The notes under the pieces were generated by a model, which searched no databases, was not told the DNA's origin, and saw nothing but the letters and a program-made list of their open reading frames with translations. The position numbers were made by a program, and so were the translations under genes. Positions 21,850 through 32,099 of a stretch of 64,000 nt of DNA are shown here, piece by piece (positions within the stretch are counted from its first letter, which is position 1; every line of letters begins with the position of its first letter). This stretch comes from Euborellia annulipes (lineage: Eukaryota > Arthropoda > Insecta > Dermaptera > Anisolabididae): assembly GCA_023213315.1 (NCBI GenBank), contig JAKCPI010005698.1:1-64000 (forward strand), read 5' to 3'.

Positions 21850-23358
21850 GAATAAATGTTTTATTTCCTTTTCCAATTAAGTTTCATCAAGTTTTATAAA
21901 TTAGAATTTTTATTTTATTTTAAAATTTCCTCTGTTAATGATGTTATTGTGAGAAGTGGATTCAACGATAAGATTAATGGAAAAGAGGATTGCAGCCAGG
22001 CAGGAGAGTCTCTATCGAATAAAAATCTCAATAAAAGAAAACGCATTGAGACTTCTTAATAATGATAAAATTTTAAAAGGTTTGGTTCAGGGGAAGATGT
22101 GAAATTCGAGTTTTTCAATAGTATGGGCCTTTCTTTTATATTTTTCTAATAATCAAGTCCCATGAGTGGAAGGTTTGATATCCCCCCCCCCTCCGTTATA
22201 TATTTATAGTTATTATAAATAAATTCAATCCCGTTAGTATCATTCAGAATTACGACTTTAATATTTTTAGTTGAATTTGGTCATATCTTTCAGAAAATTA
22301 AATATTCTCATCAATTTGAGACCTACAGGCTCAGAGGCTTGATTACGAAATATGGTTTACATATTTTAAAACGGTGCATCTGCATCTACAGGAGCTCTAA
22401 ACATGGCAGCTAATGATGATTGGACTATCTAACGATTATTTGCCTTCTTTTTCACTTTTGATTGGATATTGCTTTTTTTATATTATTCCAATTTATTTCA
22501 ATTAAATTTAAAAAAAATGTTTCAGTCTTTTCGAACGAATGAGCATGTTCTTTGTCACGTTGTTAAATGATGACATTAATTTAAATAACATTATATAGTA
22601 AATGAGTTTCAAATGAATTCGAAATTTGGGACACGTAACTATTAACTAGTTTTCAATAGTGTTAAAAAAAGACAATTGTTTAAAAGTTAAGAAACCCGTC
22701 ATATAGGAATATTGGAAATTTTTGGAAAGAGACGAAAGTGACTTTTCTATAGAGAGAACATGGAACTCAAACGCTTTCCATTTGTACATTAAGATAAATT
22801 CTAAATGTACAAATGGCAAGCGTTTGAGATAACAACTATATCAATTTTTTTGTGATTTATTGGATTATATTAAAAAAATCTCAAGCCGTTGGACCGTGTA
22901 CTAGTTATAGATTATACTTGCCTCTTCTGATAGAGGTCGTGTTCGTGTCAGATCTCAAGAAACAAAAATTTATTTCGGTAGATTTGGCTGAATAGGGTCG
23001 AGGTATAAATGGTCTTAGAAGTCTTAAAAAGACTTTACTCCTAATCATTTGTTGTCCAAGTTTTATGTGATGCATTTCAAATGAAAATATGCATACGACA
23101 TTTTTATATTATAAAATATTGTAGCATTAAAAAATAATACCTTCAAATGATGGTGAATTTATGCCATATATGGAAATTGAGTAGGCGCAGACAAGCATAT
23201 GAAAAATATTTGTTTCCAAGATATTTGCCGACTCTCCCGGAGAGCATCCTGGAAAAAAAAATAATATAAATTTTATAACAAAGCAAAAAAAAAAAAAAGT
23301 CTGTCAAGGATCATGACTTAAGGACATTTATTTTATTTCAAATCCTATTTTATTAAAT
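21850..23358. other. Intronic DNA; small hairpin and SINE-like fragment
   Basis: No gene is seen. 22766-22828 is a compact hairpin listed separately. 22880-23040 resembles a diverged family B SINE (aaaatttatttcggtagatt; TATAAATGGTC). A C run lies at 22182-22192. Confidence 0.45.
22766..22828. repeat. Compact 63-nt hairpin
   Basis: The arms ctcaaacgctttccatttgt and acaaatggcaagcgtttgag pair with one mismatch and extend to about 25 nt, with a loop of about 13 nt. The size is that of a pre-microRNA-like stem, but near-perfect pairing also fits a tiny fold-back element. Confidence 0.5.
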
Positions 23359-23750
23359 TTAAGGTGCGCGTCTCGGGGTGAAGATTTGGAAAGTTTCCCG
23401 CGGCCACAATTTTGAAGCTATCGAATTCAATTTTTTTTATTAAAGCTATTTAAAATATCTACAATTTATACAAGACCTTTTTTGGATTTTCGAAAAAATT
23501 TTTTTTTTTAGATTGATCACATTAAATAAAAGATATTTTTAAAAAATTTGGTCTATATCTTATAGATAAATTAATAATCATTGTGTTAAAAAATAATTAA
23601 TTTTGTCTTTAATTAATTAGCTGGAAACTTTCAAATGAAATGGAATAAAACCCTTGTTTCCATATGGGAAAAACTAACGCCATCTCTTGCCGCCTAGAGT
23701 AACCAGTTTCTGAATCGGCCTCTAATGATTTTTTGAAAAGCGCACCTAAA
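23359..23750. mobile_element. piggyBac-like MITE at TTAA
   Basis: It starts TTAAGGTGCGCGTCTCGGGG and ends GCGCACCTAAA, where the right TTAA is altered. The copy at 49916-50304 is the same element in the other orientation with TTAA on both sides. No transposase is encoded. A TTAA duplication is the hallmark of piggyBac-type insertion. Confidence 0.68.
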
Positions 23751-23839
23751 CTAGATTATAATCTAAGGGATTGATGGTTTTCAAAATATTAATAGATTCT
23801 GATTTTCATATTAAATAGATAAATACTTTTTTTATTTTT

Positions 23840-23955
23840 ATTTAAAGTCTTTTTCGGCCTCAAAGGCCAGATCAATTTAAATAAAATATGGTGCGGACCC
23901 GCGATCCTTGATACAAATCTCCAGCATGCTAACCACTACACCAAGGCCCGGGGGC
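23840..23955 (-). repeat. SINE head fragment (family C-like)
   Basis: On the minus strand CCCGGGCCTTGGTGTAGTGG is an A-box-bearing head and GGATCGCGGGTCCGCACC a degenerate B-box region. The tail is family B-like (GGCCTTTGAGGCCGAAAAAG), so this may be a head/tail hybrid. Confidence 0.55.
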
Positions 23956-24849
23956 TTAATAGATAATACAAGTTTTTCTTTTAGAATGAAGTAATTTCAA
24001 CAAATAATCTCCTAGTATTCATTTGTTAGAATCCAACCCCGATGCCTGAAAATTAAATCCATGTATTATCGATTCGTCTGGTTTTATCCCTCCATCATCA
24101 TGGGGGGATGGGATCATCCACCAAGCCGAGAGATCTAATCCACCCATTCGTGGATTGATAAAATGAACACGTATTGTTTTTACCATATTAACTAAATTAA
24201 GCCCCTAGAGAGAGAAAGAGTCCAGCAACATCATCCGGTTGTCGGCAGGTTAATTTCATAAACAAACTTTAGTCCACTTGCTGAAAGGTTGTCCCATATT
24301 GATGAACCTTGATCGAATTTTCCGGTTCTGGTTTGGTTTGGGTGTTAACAACACACCCGCCGTTTGTGTCGCGCCCTAACAAGATCCCCCAACCACCCAC
24401 ACACACACACACATGCAGACACACATGATGATGAGAGAGTAAAAAAAAAAAAATCCGGTTGTCAAATGAAATGAACAGCCTGGGAGGCATCAGTATGCGG
24501 AGTACGAAGGCGGACTACAAGGGGAGGACTCCCCAGGAGCTGCTTAGTATTTGTTTGATGCGCTTTTGTTTCCGTGACCGGAAAATTCCCTTGATTAAGC
24601 AATAGGCGAATTCATTAACCCTACACCAGTTTTTTTTTTTTTTTTTTATAGATGCGAATCCGAGATTATCCATGCCGGTCAATTATCTCTGGAATATTCA
24701 TAGCAACAACAACAAGTTCTAAGACCAATTTGAAATGAACTCTCCCCACTCCACCTATATTATTATTATTAATAGTGAAATAGAAATCCTATTATACAAT
24801 CTCAAGTTATAATTCAGCTGATAATGTTTAAAATGTAATTATTTTTAGT
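23956..24849. other. Less AT-rich intronic block
   Basis: 24040-24640 is mixed in composition with a CA repeat (24395-24415) and no repeat partner in the window. It lies 3 kb upstream of exon 2. No coding signal is convincing. This is a candidate regulatory block. Confidence 0.35.
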
Positions 24850-25445
24850 TTCTCTTACTTTATAGGCCTATATGAAATATTAGAGAAAGTATTGCGATCA
24901 TGTCAAAAATTCGATATCGAGATTTTGATGAATTTGAGGTCCCCTGAGTCCAAAAAAGTAGGTCCTGGAAATTGGTCTGTCTATGTGTAACGATTTTTAG
25001 CATGAAAGAATTGAGCTACCGGATTGAAATTTTATATTTAAGTTAGATACCCTCCCGGATACTCAAAATAAGCTTTTGAACAAAATCGGCCAAAAAGTAC
25101 TAGAACTTTACTGATGTACTTTTTCAGTTTTTTATCGATTTTCTTAAAATTCGCTTCGACGATTTCGTTTAAAATTCATAAATCAAGTATTTTTTTAGAT
25201 GCTCTTTAAAAAGTATATCAGTGAAATTTTTGGTGAAAATTGTTTGAAGTACACTTTACTGATGTTGAAGCATTCGTAGCTCAGCCCCATCTATGAATCG
25301 CATGGTCAAGTTTGAAACTAAGGTGCTATGGGAAACTAAATATATCTCGACACAAAAAATCTGGTGTGATGGCACGGTGCACAACTTTCTCTCACGGAAG
25401 GGTAAGAGAAAGTTTTATGCTGTACGCCAGTCACACCAGATTGAA
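24850..25445 (-). repeat. RepA copy, minus strand
   Basis: From the right, the 5' hairpin is at 25360-25442 (TCTGGTGTGACTGGCGTAC and its partner). The body and the segment with ACTAGTTCT/CGATTTTGTTC follow, then the 3' end (TCTCGATATCGAATTTTTG, CTTTCTCTAATATTTC). An unrelated insert of about 50 bp lies at 25268-25325. It is near full length. Confidence 0.7.
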
Positions 25446-26059
25446 ATGTTGTTTAAACCACTTCAAACTAAAATAATTACATAAGTAGTATTATACAAAT
25501 AAGAGAGTAGTTTTAATATTTCCTACATCCTGTTTCTATAAATTCTAAAAGGCTTGGGCTCTATTATGAACTCAAGTAACAAAGCAAGAGTCTATTTGTC
25601 AACATGTTTGCGCAGGTGACAAGAGAGACATACATGCCACCAAGAGACTCCAAAGTCAATTGAAATGCATTTAGAGGAACAAAAAAAACAAACAAATTTT
25701 TAGAGTGAGAATGATTAACTAATGAATCATATTTATATTTGGTGAGAAATCTTATTAGGGTAACCGAGTTTATATTGTGCAAAAAAACTTTATATAAAAT
25801 ATATTTCAAAATAATTAAAAAAGGATGGGGAGAAAGTATAACAAGTCATTGCCGATTTGTAAGAAAAAAGGTCCGAATTAATCAGAGTACGATTATTTGG
25901 GCTGCCTATTATTTTAATGCCCCAGAAATTTTTCAAATCTATATATATCCTTATACAGGTATATGGCCAAAATCTATATTTTTATGGCTAATTGTGTGAG
26001 AAAGTCCGTCGCATAAATAAAGCATTTTTTTAATAAAACTTTTGTTTTTTAGAGAGGGT
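25446..26059. other. Non-repetitive intronic DNA
   Basis: AT-rich. Open frames at 25564-25809 and 25739-25999 show no domain. Nothing is recognised. Confidence 0.45.
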
Positions 26060-26183
26060 CCAGGCCCCTTGGGGCTCAGGTATTTTCGGTATTTTAAAAA
26101 TAATTTGTCTATGGGAGGAGGGGATATTTAAAAATGAGTTCGGCCCCCTCCCAACCCCCGGAAAAAATCTATATATGCCCCTG
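26060..26183. repeat. Truncated hAT-like right end
   Basis: The end reads CTATATATGCCCCTG, the complement of a CAGGGGCATATATAG start like the element at 1270-1525, with C/G-rich subterminal blocks. No left end or duplication is found. Confidence 0.5.
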
Positions 26184-26478
26184 ATTTTAACAATATGAGT
26201 TGTAAATGTAGAAATAAAACAATAAGTTTTTTTTGGAACCGTCTTATACTATATTTCGGCCCCTTAAGACCTGACCAGTGCAGAATATTGTTCAATGGCG
26301 GCCCATCGATTAGTCATATAAATTTTTTGCATGACAAAAGTGAAAAGTAGCGTTTTGTTTATTATTTTGATATGAAAATAATCTTCTCTATTGTTTCAGA
26401 AAAAACCATAGTCATATTCGCCATATTATGCTCTACCACTTCGAGAAAGTATGGAAGCAACACAGTCATTTTGTGATC

Positions 26479-26781
26479 TCAACGAACTTTTTGAACTTTT
26501 TGTCTCACCAAACACATATAGTGGACATGTTTCGGTATTCCTTTGGAAGAAACACCTGGCTCAACGCAAACCTTCTTTCTATTCATGTTTTTGAAGAGAA
26601 GCCATGACTCATCCCCAGTGACAAGATTCTTCAAAAATGGTGTTTCGCTACAGTAACTCGGAGAAAATTCGAACGCGATCGGCTCTGTTGTTGTCGGAGA
26701 GCTCGTGGGGGACCCATCCAGCGATTTTCCACACTTTTCCAAGCTTTTTAAGGCGACGAACGACCGTGGATTGATTGACAT
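26479..26781 (-). pseudogene. Mariner transposase, central/C-terminal part, broken
   Basis: The peptide contains FLKNLVTGDESWLLFKNMNR and KKVCVEPG, the mariner block around the second catalytic Asp (x-VTGDE-xW). Just upstream, in another frame, are VVRRLKKLGKVWKIAGWV and PHELSDNN, the helix-turn-helix-to-linker motif of mariner enzymes, so a frameshift separates the parts. The sequence stops before the third catalytic Asp, where the inverted copy of the 5' end begins. Confidence 0.75.
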
Positions 26782-26869
26782 TGAAGTCTTTAGCCAGCAT
26801 TCGTGTTGTCAGGCTCTCGTCCTCAGAAAAGCCTGATCGTCGAAATCCGATGGCCGACCTCTTCCTGGT

Positions 26870-27079
26870 TTATCCTTCAAGCTGGTATTTGAAACGGGCA
26901 AACCACTCCCTACACTGACTTTCGTTGATTGTTTCTTTTTCAAAAAGTTCGTTGAGATCGCGAAATGACTGTGCTGCTTTCCATCCTTTTTCGAAGAGGT
27001 AGAACATAATATGGCGAAATATGACTATGGTTTTCGACACGCATTTTTCTGAAACATAGAGAAGAATATTTTCATACAA
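26870..27079 (-). pseudogene. Mariner transposase N-terminal part
   Basis: Open from 27079 down. The peptide has IMFYLFEKGWKAAQSFRDLN and SQCREWFARFKYQ, the first helix-turn-helix region of mariner transposases (HIR..xLYEFxKG...A...W..RF). A stop and frame shift follow near 26870, where a GRGRPS-type linker continues in another frame. The second, inverted copy of this segment lies at 26336-26507. Confidence 0.78.
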
Positions 27080-27186
27080 AAATAATAAACAAAACGCTAC
27101 TTTTCACTGTTAAAAAACGCGCCAATAATTATGCATCAACCCAATAGTATAAGGCGGTTACTAAAAACTTTTGCTGTTTTCTTTCT

Positions 27187-27521
27187 CGCTTCAACCATCT
27201 ACAATTCCTCATTAAAATTTATTCAAATTTATTTCTATTTTTATAAGATCTCTGCTCCAAGATAGAGAGGCAATTTGTTTTCTAAATACGGTTTCTAAAA
27301 TGTCAAGAACCTTAAGGAATGAAAGTTATATACGTATTTTCAAATTGACATTTGGTATTGATGAATATAAATGAATAAAAATTCTTCTTCTCAAGTCAAA
27401 TAAATATACTGCATAAAAAAAAGAAATAGTTGGCTTGAGAAAAAGAATTTTCTTTCACTTATACTGTATATTTCGTAAATAAATAAGTATGATAGAATAA
27501 GGGATGAATTTTCTGTCTTAG
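27187..27521. other. Intron 1 end, upstream of exon 2
   Basis: AT-rich sequence between the mariner relic and exon 2. It includes the acceptor tract gaattttctgtcttag. Nothing else is recognised. Confidence 0.55.
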
Positions 27522-27739
27522 GAGTTTCGGAGCGAAATGCAGCAAGTGTTGTCGAGGTATATCCGCCAGTGATTGGGTACGCAAAGCGAGGGATCAGGTG
27601 TACCACCTGGCCTGTTTCGCTTGTGACTCGTGTAAACGTCAACTCAGCACCGGAGAGGAATTTGCTCTACACGAAGACAGGGTGCTTTGTAAGGCTCACT
27701 ACCTCGAAACTCTCGACGGAGGCTCTACCAGCTCTGATG
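27522..27739 (+). CDS. Awh: Awh exon 2: LIM domain 2
   Basis: The acceptor is ttttctgtcttag just before 27522 and the donor is GTAAGT at 27740. The first base completes codon 71 as Lys. The exon then encodes residues 72-143 and one base of 144. LIM2 ligands are C77-x2-C80, H99-x2-C102, C105-x2-C108 and C127-x2-H130. The stretches [18 protein letters not shown] and [15 protein letters not shown] are characteristic of the Awh/Lhx6/Lhx8 group. The exon ends in the linker GGSTSSD that leads to the homeodomain. No frame-breaking changes are seen. A mariner relic ends about 335 bp upstream, so the acceptor sits close to transposon DNA but is intact. Confidence 0.95.
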
Positions 27740-28224
27740 GTAAGTGAGTTTCCCTTTTTCACTCACTTTTCATTATTTTAGATACAATATATTTATTTTG
27801 GATTTATGGGGGAGGAAGAGCGGCCGTCTAAACGAACTTTAAAAAAAATTAGACTATTATAAGGAATTTTTCAATGCGGTTTTTTTTTAATGAATTAAAT
27901 TTATAAGGGATTATTAAGACAGAAAGTAATAATTTTTTTTTTTTTTTAATTAAGGTAATTATTTTTTTGAGAAAGGATGTGAAAATGCAGGCTGCCTACA
28001 TTTTCACATCCTTTCTCAATATATTTCCAGCCATTAAATATTATTATTAATTTTTTGTTTTTTGATATCAAGCTAATACTGAAAACAATCTGTTCCAAAA
28101 TTTTTTTTTTAATTTAAAAATGAATTTCAATCGAAAAAGATTGTGGGGTGAGATGGAGTATGAAAAACAAACGAATAGCAAATATTTATCAAATCTCGTC
28201 AGGTGACGTTCGGCGACTAGACCA
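27740..28224. other. Start of Awh intron 2
   Basis: AT-rich with T runs. It contains the 51-nt palindrome at 27968-28018, listed separately. No gene is seen. Confidence 0.5.
27968..28018. repeat. Perfect 20-bp hairpin
   Basis: The arms tgagaaaggatgtgaaaatg and cattttcacatcctttctca are exact reverse complements with an 11-nt spacer. It lies about 230 bp after exon 2, so it would fold in the Awh pre-mRNA. It may be a small fold-back element or a hairpin precursor. Confidence 0.65.
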
Positions 28225-28445
28225 CTAAGTGGTGGAAATAAAGTGTAGAAACTCAACAACAGCGACAACATTCAGCATGTGGTCCGCTCACAGCAAAGGT
28301 AGAGAAAAATGGGCTGAATGTTGTCGATGTTGTTGAAAGTTTCTACACATTTTGATTATGAGCGGTCTGAAGATGGCTTAGACCTGGGCCAAACTCAGCC
28401 TGAGGGCGCGATTTGAAATAAAATAATATTTGGCTGCATTCGTCT
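28225..28445. repeat. Fold-back with module
   Basis: Arms are gtgtagaaactcaacaacag and the complementary gttgttgaaagtttctacac (with gacaacattcagc/gctgaatgttgtc) at 28240-28352. It is followed by GTCTGAAGATGGCTTAGACC, AAATAAAATAATATTTGGC and TGCATTCG, similar to the module of other fold-backs. Confidence 0.55.
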
Positions 28446-28635
28446 TGTTTTTCATGACTCCATCATCAAAAATGAATTTATGATTATTATTAATCATATA
28501 TTAATTAAGAAAAATTTAAAGTAAGATTAAATGATTTATTTAAAAATTAACTGTCAAATAGTTCAGCATTCCTGCCACAGATGGCAGGCTAGTCTAAAAG
28601 CAGGTTCTATAAGATCCCCTATTACCCTATATCTA

Positions 28636-28782
28636 CAGCGGAATAACTAGCCTTTGAGGGCGGAGGTGGGAGGTGAAGCTAAACTAGGGCGCCGCATTTC
28701 GTTCGACCTTTTTTTTGTTTTAGTAGGCCATACGAACCTCATTCTACGAGTGCCCTTTCGCCCCCACCTAGTTACGCTACTG
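28636..28782. mobile_element. hAT-type MITE, 147 bp
   Basis: Ends are CAGCGGAATAACTAG and CTAGTTACGCTACTG, flanked by identical octamers tatatcta (28628-28635, 28783-28790). It contains a T run and G/C-rich blocks and no coding sequence. Confidence 0.85.
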
Positions 28783-28913
28783 TATATCTAGTCTATATTT
28801 ATATATTTTGATGCTTTTATAAATGATACATAATATACTGTATAATAACATGTATAAAGTATTCATTGTTAGGTTCATTGTTAAAAGATCAATGAAAATC
28901 AACCAAATGCATT

Positions 28914-29162
28914 GCCCTCGGGGCTTGGTGTAGGGGTTAGCGTGCTAACCTCGTATACCAAAAGTCGCGGGTTCGAACCCCAAGCAGTCCGATGATTTTA
29001 TTTAAGCCATTTGGTTACCAAATGGCTTAAATAAGAATGCCTGGACCCACAATATGTATATTAATCAATAACGGATATCGTATAAAAGTCTTATATGTCC
29101 TGAGTTGCCGAAAAGACTGTGTGTATGTGTGTGGGTGTGAATGAGAAAAAAGTGCGATTTTT

Positions 29163-29197
<35 letters not shown>
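28914..29197 (+). repeat. SINE family C, full-length reference copy
   Basis: The tRNA-like head has an A-box-like TTGGTGTAGGGGTTAGCG and a clear B box, GGGTTCGAACCCC. Next are CAGTCCGATGATTTTATTT, the hairpin AAGCCATTTGG/CCAAATGGCTT, AATGCCTGGACC, TCTTATATGTCCTGAG, TTGCCGAAAAGACTG, a GTGTGTGGGTGTG stretch and a 31-nt A tail (29167-29197). This is a polymerase III-type retroposon needing a LINE in trans. Confidence 0.75.
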
Positions 29198-29198
<1 letters not shown>

Positions 29199-30236
29199 AT
29201 AAATACCCACCCCTCTACCCTCATTTAAAATTTATTAGACACATAACGCCATCTTATCGGCAAAAACATTGCGTAACAGCTTCACTACTACTCCTCCCTT
29301 ATGAGTGCGAATAATTTGAATATTTCTTATTTGAAAAGCATTTTTTTTTTTCTAATTATAATTTGACGTTTGTTCCGTTTGGGCCACACGCATTGCCATC
29401 GGTCTTTAAAGAAAGGGGGTCTTGCTTTGAAATTAGTACACGGATAACGTTTTTGAAACATGAGGCCAAGTGGCCAGGAGAATCAATTTCAATCTGCGTT
29501 CGACACAGACCGATGGCGAGAGGCTTACCTTGCGGAGATGTTTTCCAGAGACAGCGATGATTATTAATCGTCGAGGAGATTTAGTGACTTGTCGCATTCG
29601 TAGAGAAAGAGAAGAGGGGAGGTCCGAACATAAACGTAGTATGTATGACCTGGCATGTCAGGCCGCGAGAGGCGCCTCATCATTAGCCGAGTCATCCTCC
29701 TCTTCAAGCGGTTCGTTTTGTTTCAAAGTCGGTGATTTGTTTTGACATCCAAAAAAATTTTCTCTCTCTTGTCCGTTTGCTGGATTCATTTTTATTCAAG
29801 ATGAAATTCAATCTCTCCAAATATAGTAGGAAATTCGCTATGGTCCCATCACAGATGTTGTGAGTTGCGAGAAATATCTGAAATTAAGATGAAATTAAAA
29901 TATGTTTTTTGGTATAGATTGATTCTACAGGCCTTTCAAAAGTGGATATCAACAGATTTGATGAAGGACTCAATGTGGTGTCGAGATTCAAAGAATGCGA
30001 AGTAATAACAGATATATTATGTCCAATTAAATAGCAAATTTCGAAGTGGAACTTACATTTCTGTGAAATATCTAAGAATTTATTCCGTTGAGGCCTTCGG
30101 CGAGCAATTGTAAGGCTTTGAAGATTTTAATTTTCCTCTTTGACTCAACTTCCTTTTATTCTGGCCAATCAGCGCCCTGATAGGCACCGACACACAGGGA
30201 CAGGAAGTCAGCCGTTAGCGCTTTATATTATATTAT
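29198..30236. other. Intron 2 with a constrained-looking block
   Basis: 29360-29750 is clearly less AT-rich and open in two + strand frames (one Ser-rich, 91 codons), with no domain and no clear splice signals. I regard it as a regulatory candidate rather than an exon. 30130-30235 is a repeat also present, inverted, around 2968-3330. Confidence 0.35.
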
Positions 30237-30620
30237 AGTTAGGAACCGACCGAATATTCGGTTTCGGTTACGGTTTGCAGTTTCGCCAAAAATATGGTTT
30301 CGCCGTAGTTTCGGTTTCGGCAAAAAGTGGCGAACCTTTCGGCCGGCCGAAACCAGAGTCTGAAAAAATGGGATGAGACTCGCAGCAAAAAAAAAAAAAA
30401 GGTCAAATAATTTGCACTTGAGGGAGAGTCTCCCTAAAAAAAGGTAAAATGATTTTCACGGGAGGGAAAAAAATTCAAAAAAAAAAAAAGGTAAAATGAA
30501 AAAAAAATTTTATAGGAAATACAAGTTTCGGTTTCGGTACGGTTTGGCCGAAACTAAGGTTGAGGCCAATATTCGGTTTCGGTTTGTTTGGTGAAAATCT
30601 TGTTGGGGACCCAATTATAG
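30237..30620. repeat. GGTTTCGG-rich repeat, copy 1
   Basis: It starts taggaaccgaccgaatattc, contains GGTTTCGG/CGGCCGAAACC arrays near both ends and a middle with GGTAAAATGATTTTCACGGG. It ends near ttggggaccc. A long relative in the opposite orientation is at 48010-48365 and a fragment is at 31020-31262. Confidence 0.6.
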
Positions 30621-31735
30621 TATATGATGTTATGATATGATGATTAAATGTTTTATTAATATACAACTTGAAATTTGCTATTTATTTAATCTGATATCAC
30701 TTCGCCTTCTTAATGGATATAAATATTTTTTCACACTATGACACAAGACTATGACACACACTTGAGATAAAATTAAGTTTTGACACAAATTCTATTTATC
30801 CTCGGTGAAAAGAATGAATTACTATCTCTCTAAATTTAGGGAGTGTTTTAATAAGAATACCAGTTGCACACGAATATGTCCATTAATAAAAAGATTCTGC
30901 TTCCCAAATTTTTATAGGGAAACACTTTGGATAATGAAATGTTCATATATTCGAATGACAGTCTGCTCAAATGCACTGGACTTTATCATAAAGAATATAT
31001 GAAATTTAATTTTAAGTTTTAGAGTTTCGGTTATGGCCAAATATCCTGGTTTCGGCCAAAAACCAGCGGAAACCTGAGTTTGAAATGATGGGATGAGACT
31101 CGCATACAAAAAAAAACGTCGAATGAGATTCGCATCTTAAAAAAAAAGGTAAAATGCAAGAGGGAAAAGTAATGAAAAAAAAAAAAAGGTAAAATGATAT
31201 GAATTTTGTATAGGAATTACAAGTTTCGGTTTCGGCTGAAAATCTAGTTTCGATAGGACCCTAATAAATATCTAATCAACAAGGAAGGAAGCAGTCTAAT
31301 CAATTTTGAATATACCGCATATTCAAGCAGAAAAAATATCCTAAAAATTGATCCGATTGAGATAATGATATGATGAAAATAATTTATGAAATTTCATAAA
31401 GCTCCTTCGAACAAATTTGCTCTATTCGATTTCACAGACCAACTGTTTCCTTTGTTCCTAAATAAAAAAAGTCAAAATTAGTATGTTGAGGAATCACAAG
31501 CAGTTATTCTTAATGATTGACGTTTTTGTCTTCATTAATTCACTTGAGCGAGAACCAAAGAAGACAAAAAAACGTATTTATTTAAAAATTAGTTAATTTT
31601 TTTTTTTTTTCTAAAAAGTTTATCCTTTTTTTACAGGGCAACTTTGAATAAATAATGAAATAATTTTAAACGAACCAAATGAATTGATTTAAATTTGCAG
31701 AGATTGATTATATTAAAGGGTCTAATATAATACAT
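30621..31735. other. Intron 2, includes GGTTTCGG fragment
   Basis: 31020-31262 repeats the GGTTTCGG element (atcctggtttcggccaaaaa; gggatgagactcgcat). The rest is AT-rich with no recognised feature. Confidence 0.5.
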
Positions 31736-31739
31736 AACT

Positions 31740-31960
31740 GAAGTGAAGTTGAGTTAATTTTCCCTTCCCTTTTAGTTAGTTACTTCCCTTTGGGCAGGAG
31801 GCGGGGAATGTATAAAGATGACTCAATTCTCTGCCGATTTTACACTCAATAAACACCCTGATGTGATTACCCGCACTTGAAGGGGCGGTGCCCCCCTTCC
31901 CGCCCTTCACCAATCAGGCATAATGCAATTGCATGACGTCACACACAAAGTATTAATCAT
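31740..31960. promoter_or_regulatory. Promoter-like cluster in intron 2
   Basis: Within about 65 bp lie gggcggtgc (about 31883), ccaatca (about 31910), the palindrome atgcaattgcat (31923-31934) and a perfect CRE, TGACGTCA (31934-31941). The block is much less AT-rich than its surroundings. It could be an internal promoter or enhancer of Awh. No transcript evidence is visible. Confidence 0.35.
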
Positions 31961-32099
31961 ATATTGAATTGATAAACAACAGTTTGATTGCACCGGAATT
32001 CAATTTATAAATCATAAATCTTATTTTCTATTTTACAATCAAACATTAAATTAAGAAGTCGATGAGGCTATCCAACGATTAATACAAAGGAAGAGAGGA

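Larger units (their letters stand above)
26211..27186 (-). mobile_element. Mariner relic rebuilt as head-to-head inverted duplication
   Basis: The minus strand carries decayed mariner transposase. The 5' end and N-terminal coding part at 26933-27110 is present again, inverted, at 26336-26507, where it replaces the missing 3' part. Outer inverted repeats of about 40 nt (26211-26252, 27145-27186; CCGTCTTATACTAT versus CCGCCTTATACTAT) flank the whole. A mariner-like terminus TTGGGTTGATGCATAATTAT occurs on the minus strand at 27144 next to a TA. The left side has different sequence there. It cannot make an active enzyme. Confidence 0.75.
4166..27521 (+). other. Awh intron 1 (23.4 kb)
   Basis: The intron separates LIM1 from LIM2 in phase 2. 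Most of it is transposon sequence, itemised below. A few less AT-rich islands (about 7320-7620, 9335-9590, 11130-11420, 17280-17560, 24100-24540) do not look like the recognised repeats and are the best places to look for enhancers. I found no second gene inside. Confidence 0.85.

Noticed and set aside
26870..27079. Active mariner transposase
   Set aside because: Frameshifts, stops and loss of the third catalytic Asp region exclude activity.
29470..29745. 91-codon Ser/Arg-rich frame in Awh intron 2 as an extra exon
   Set aside because: No acceptor and donor in matching phase are seen and the known linker between LIM2 and homeodomain is complete without it.
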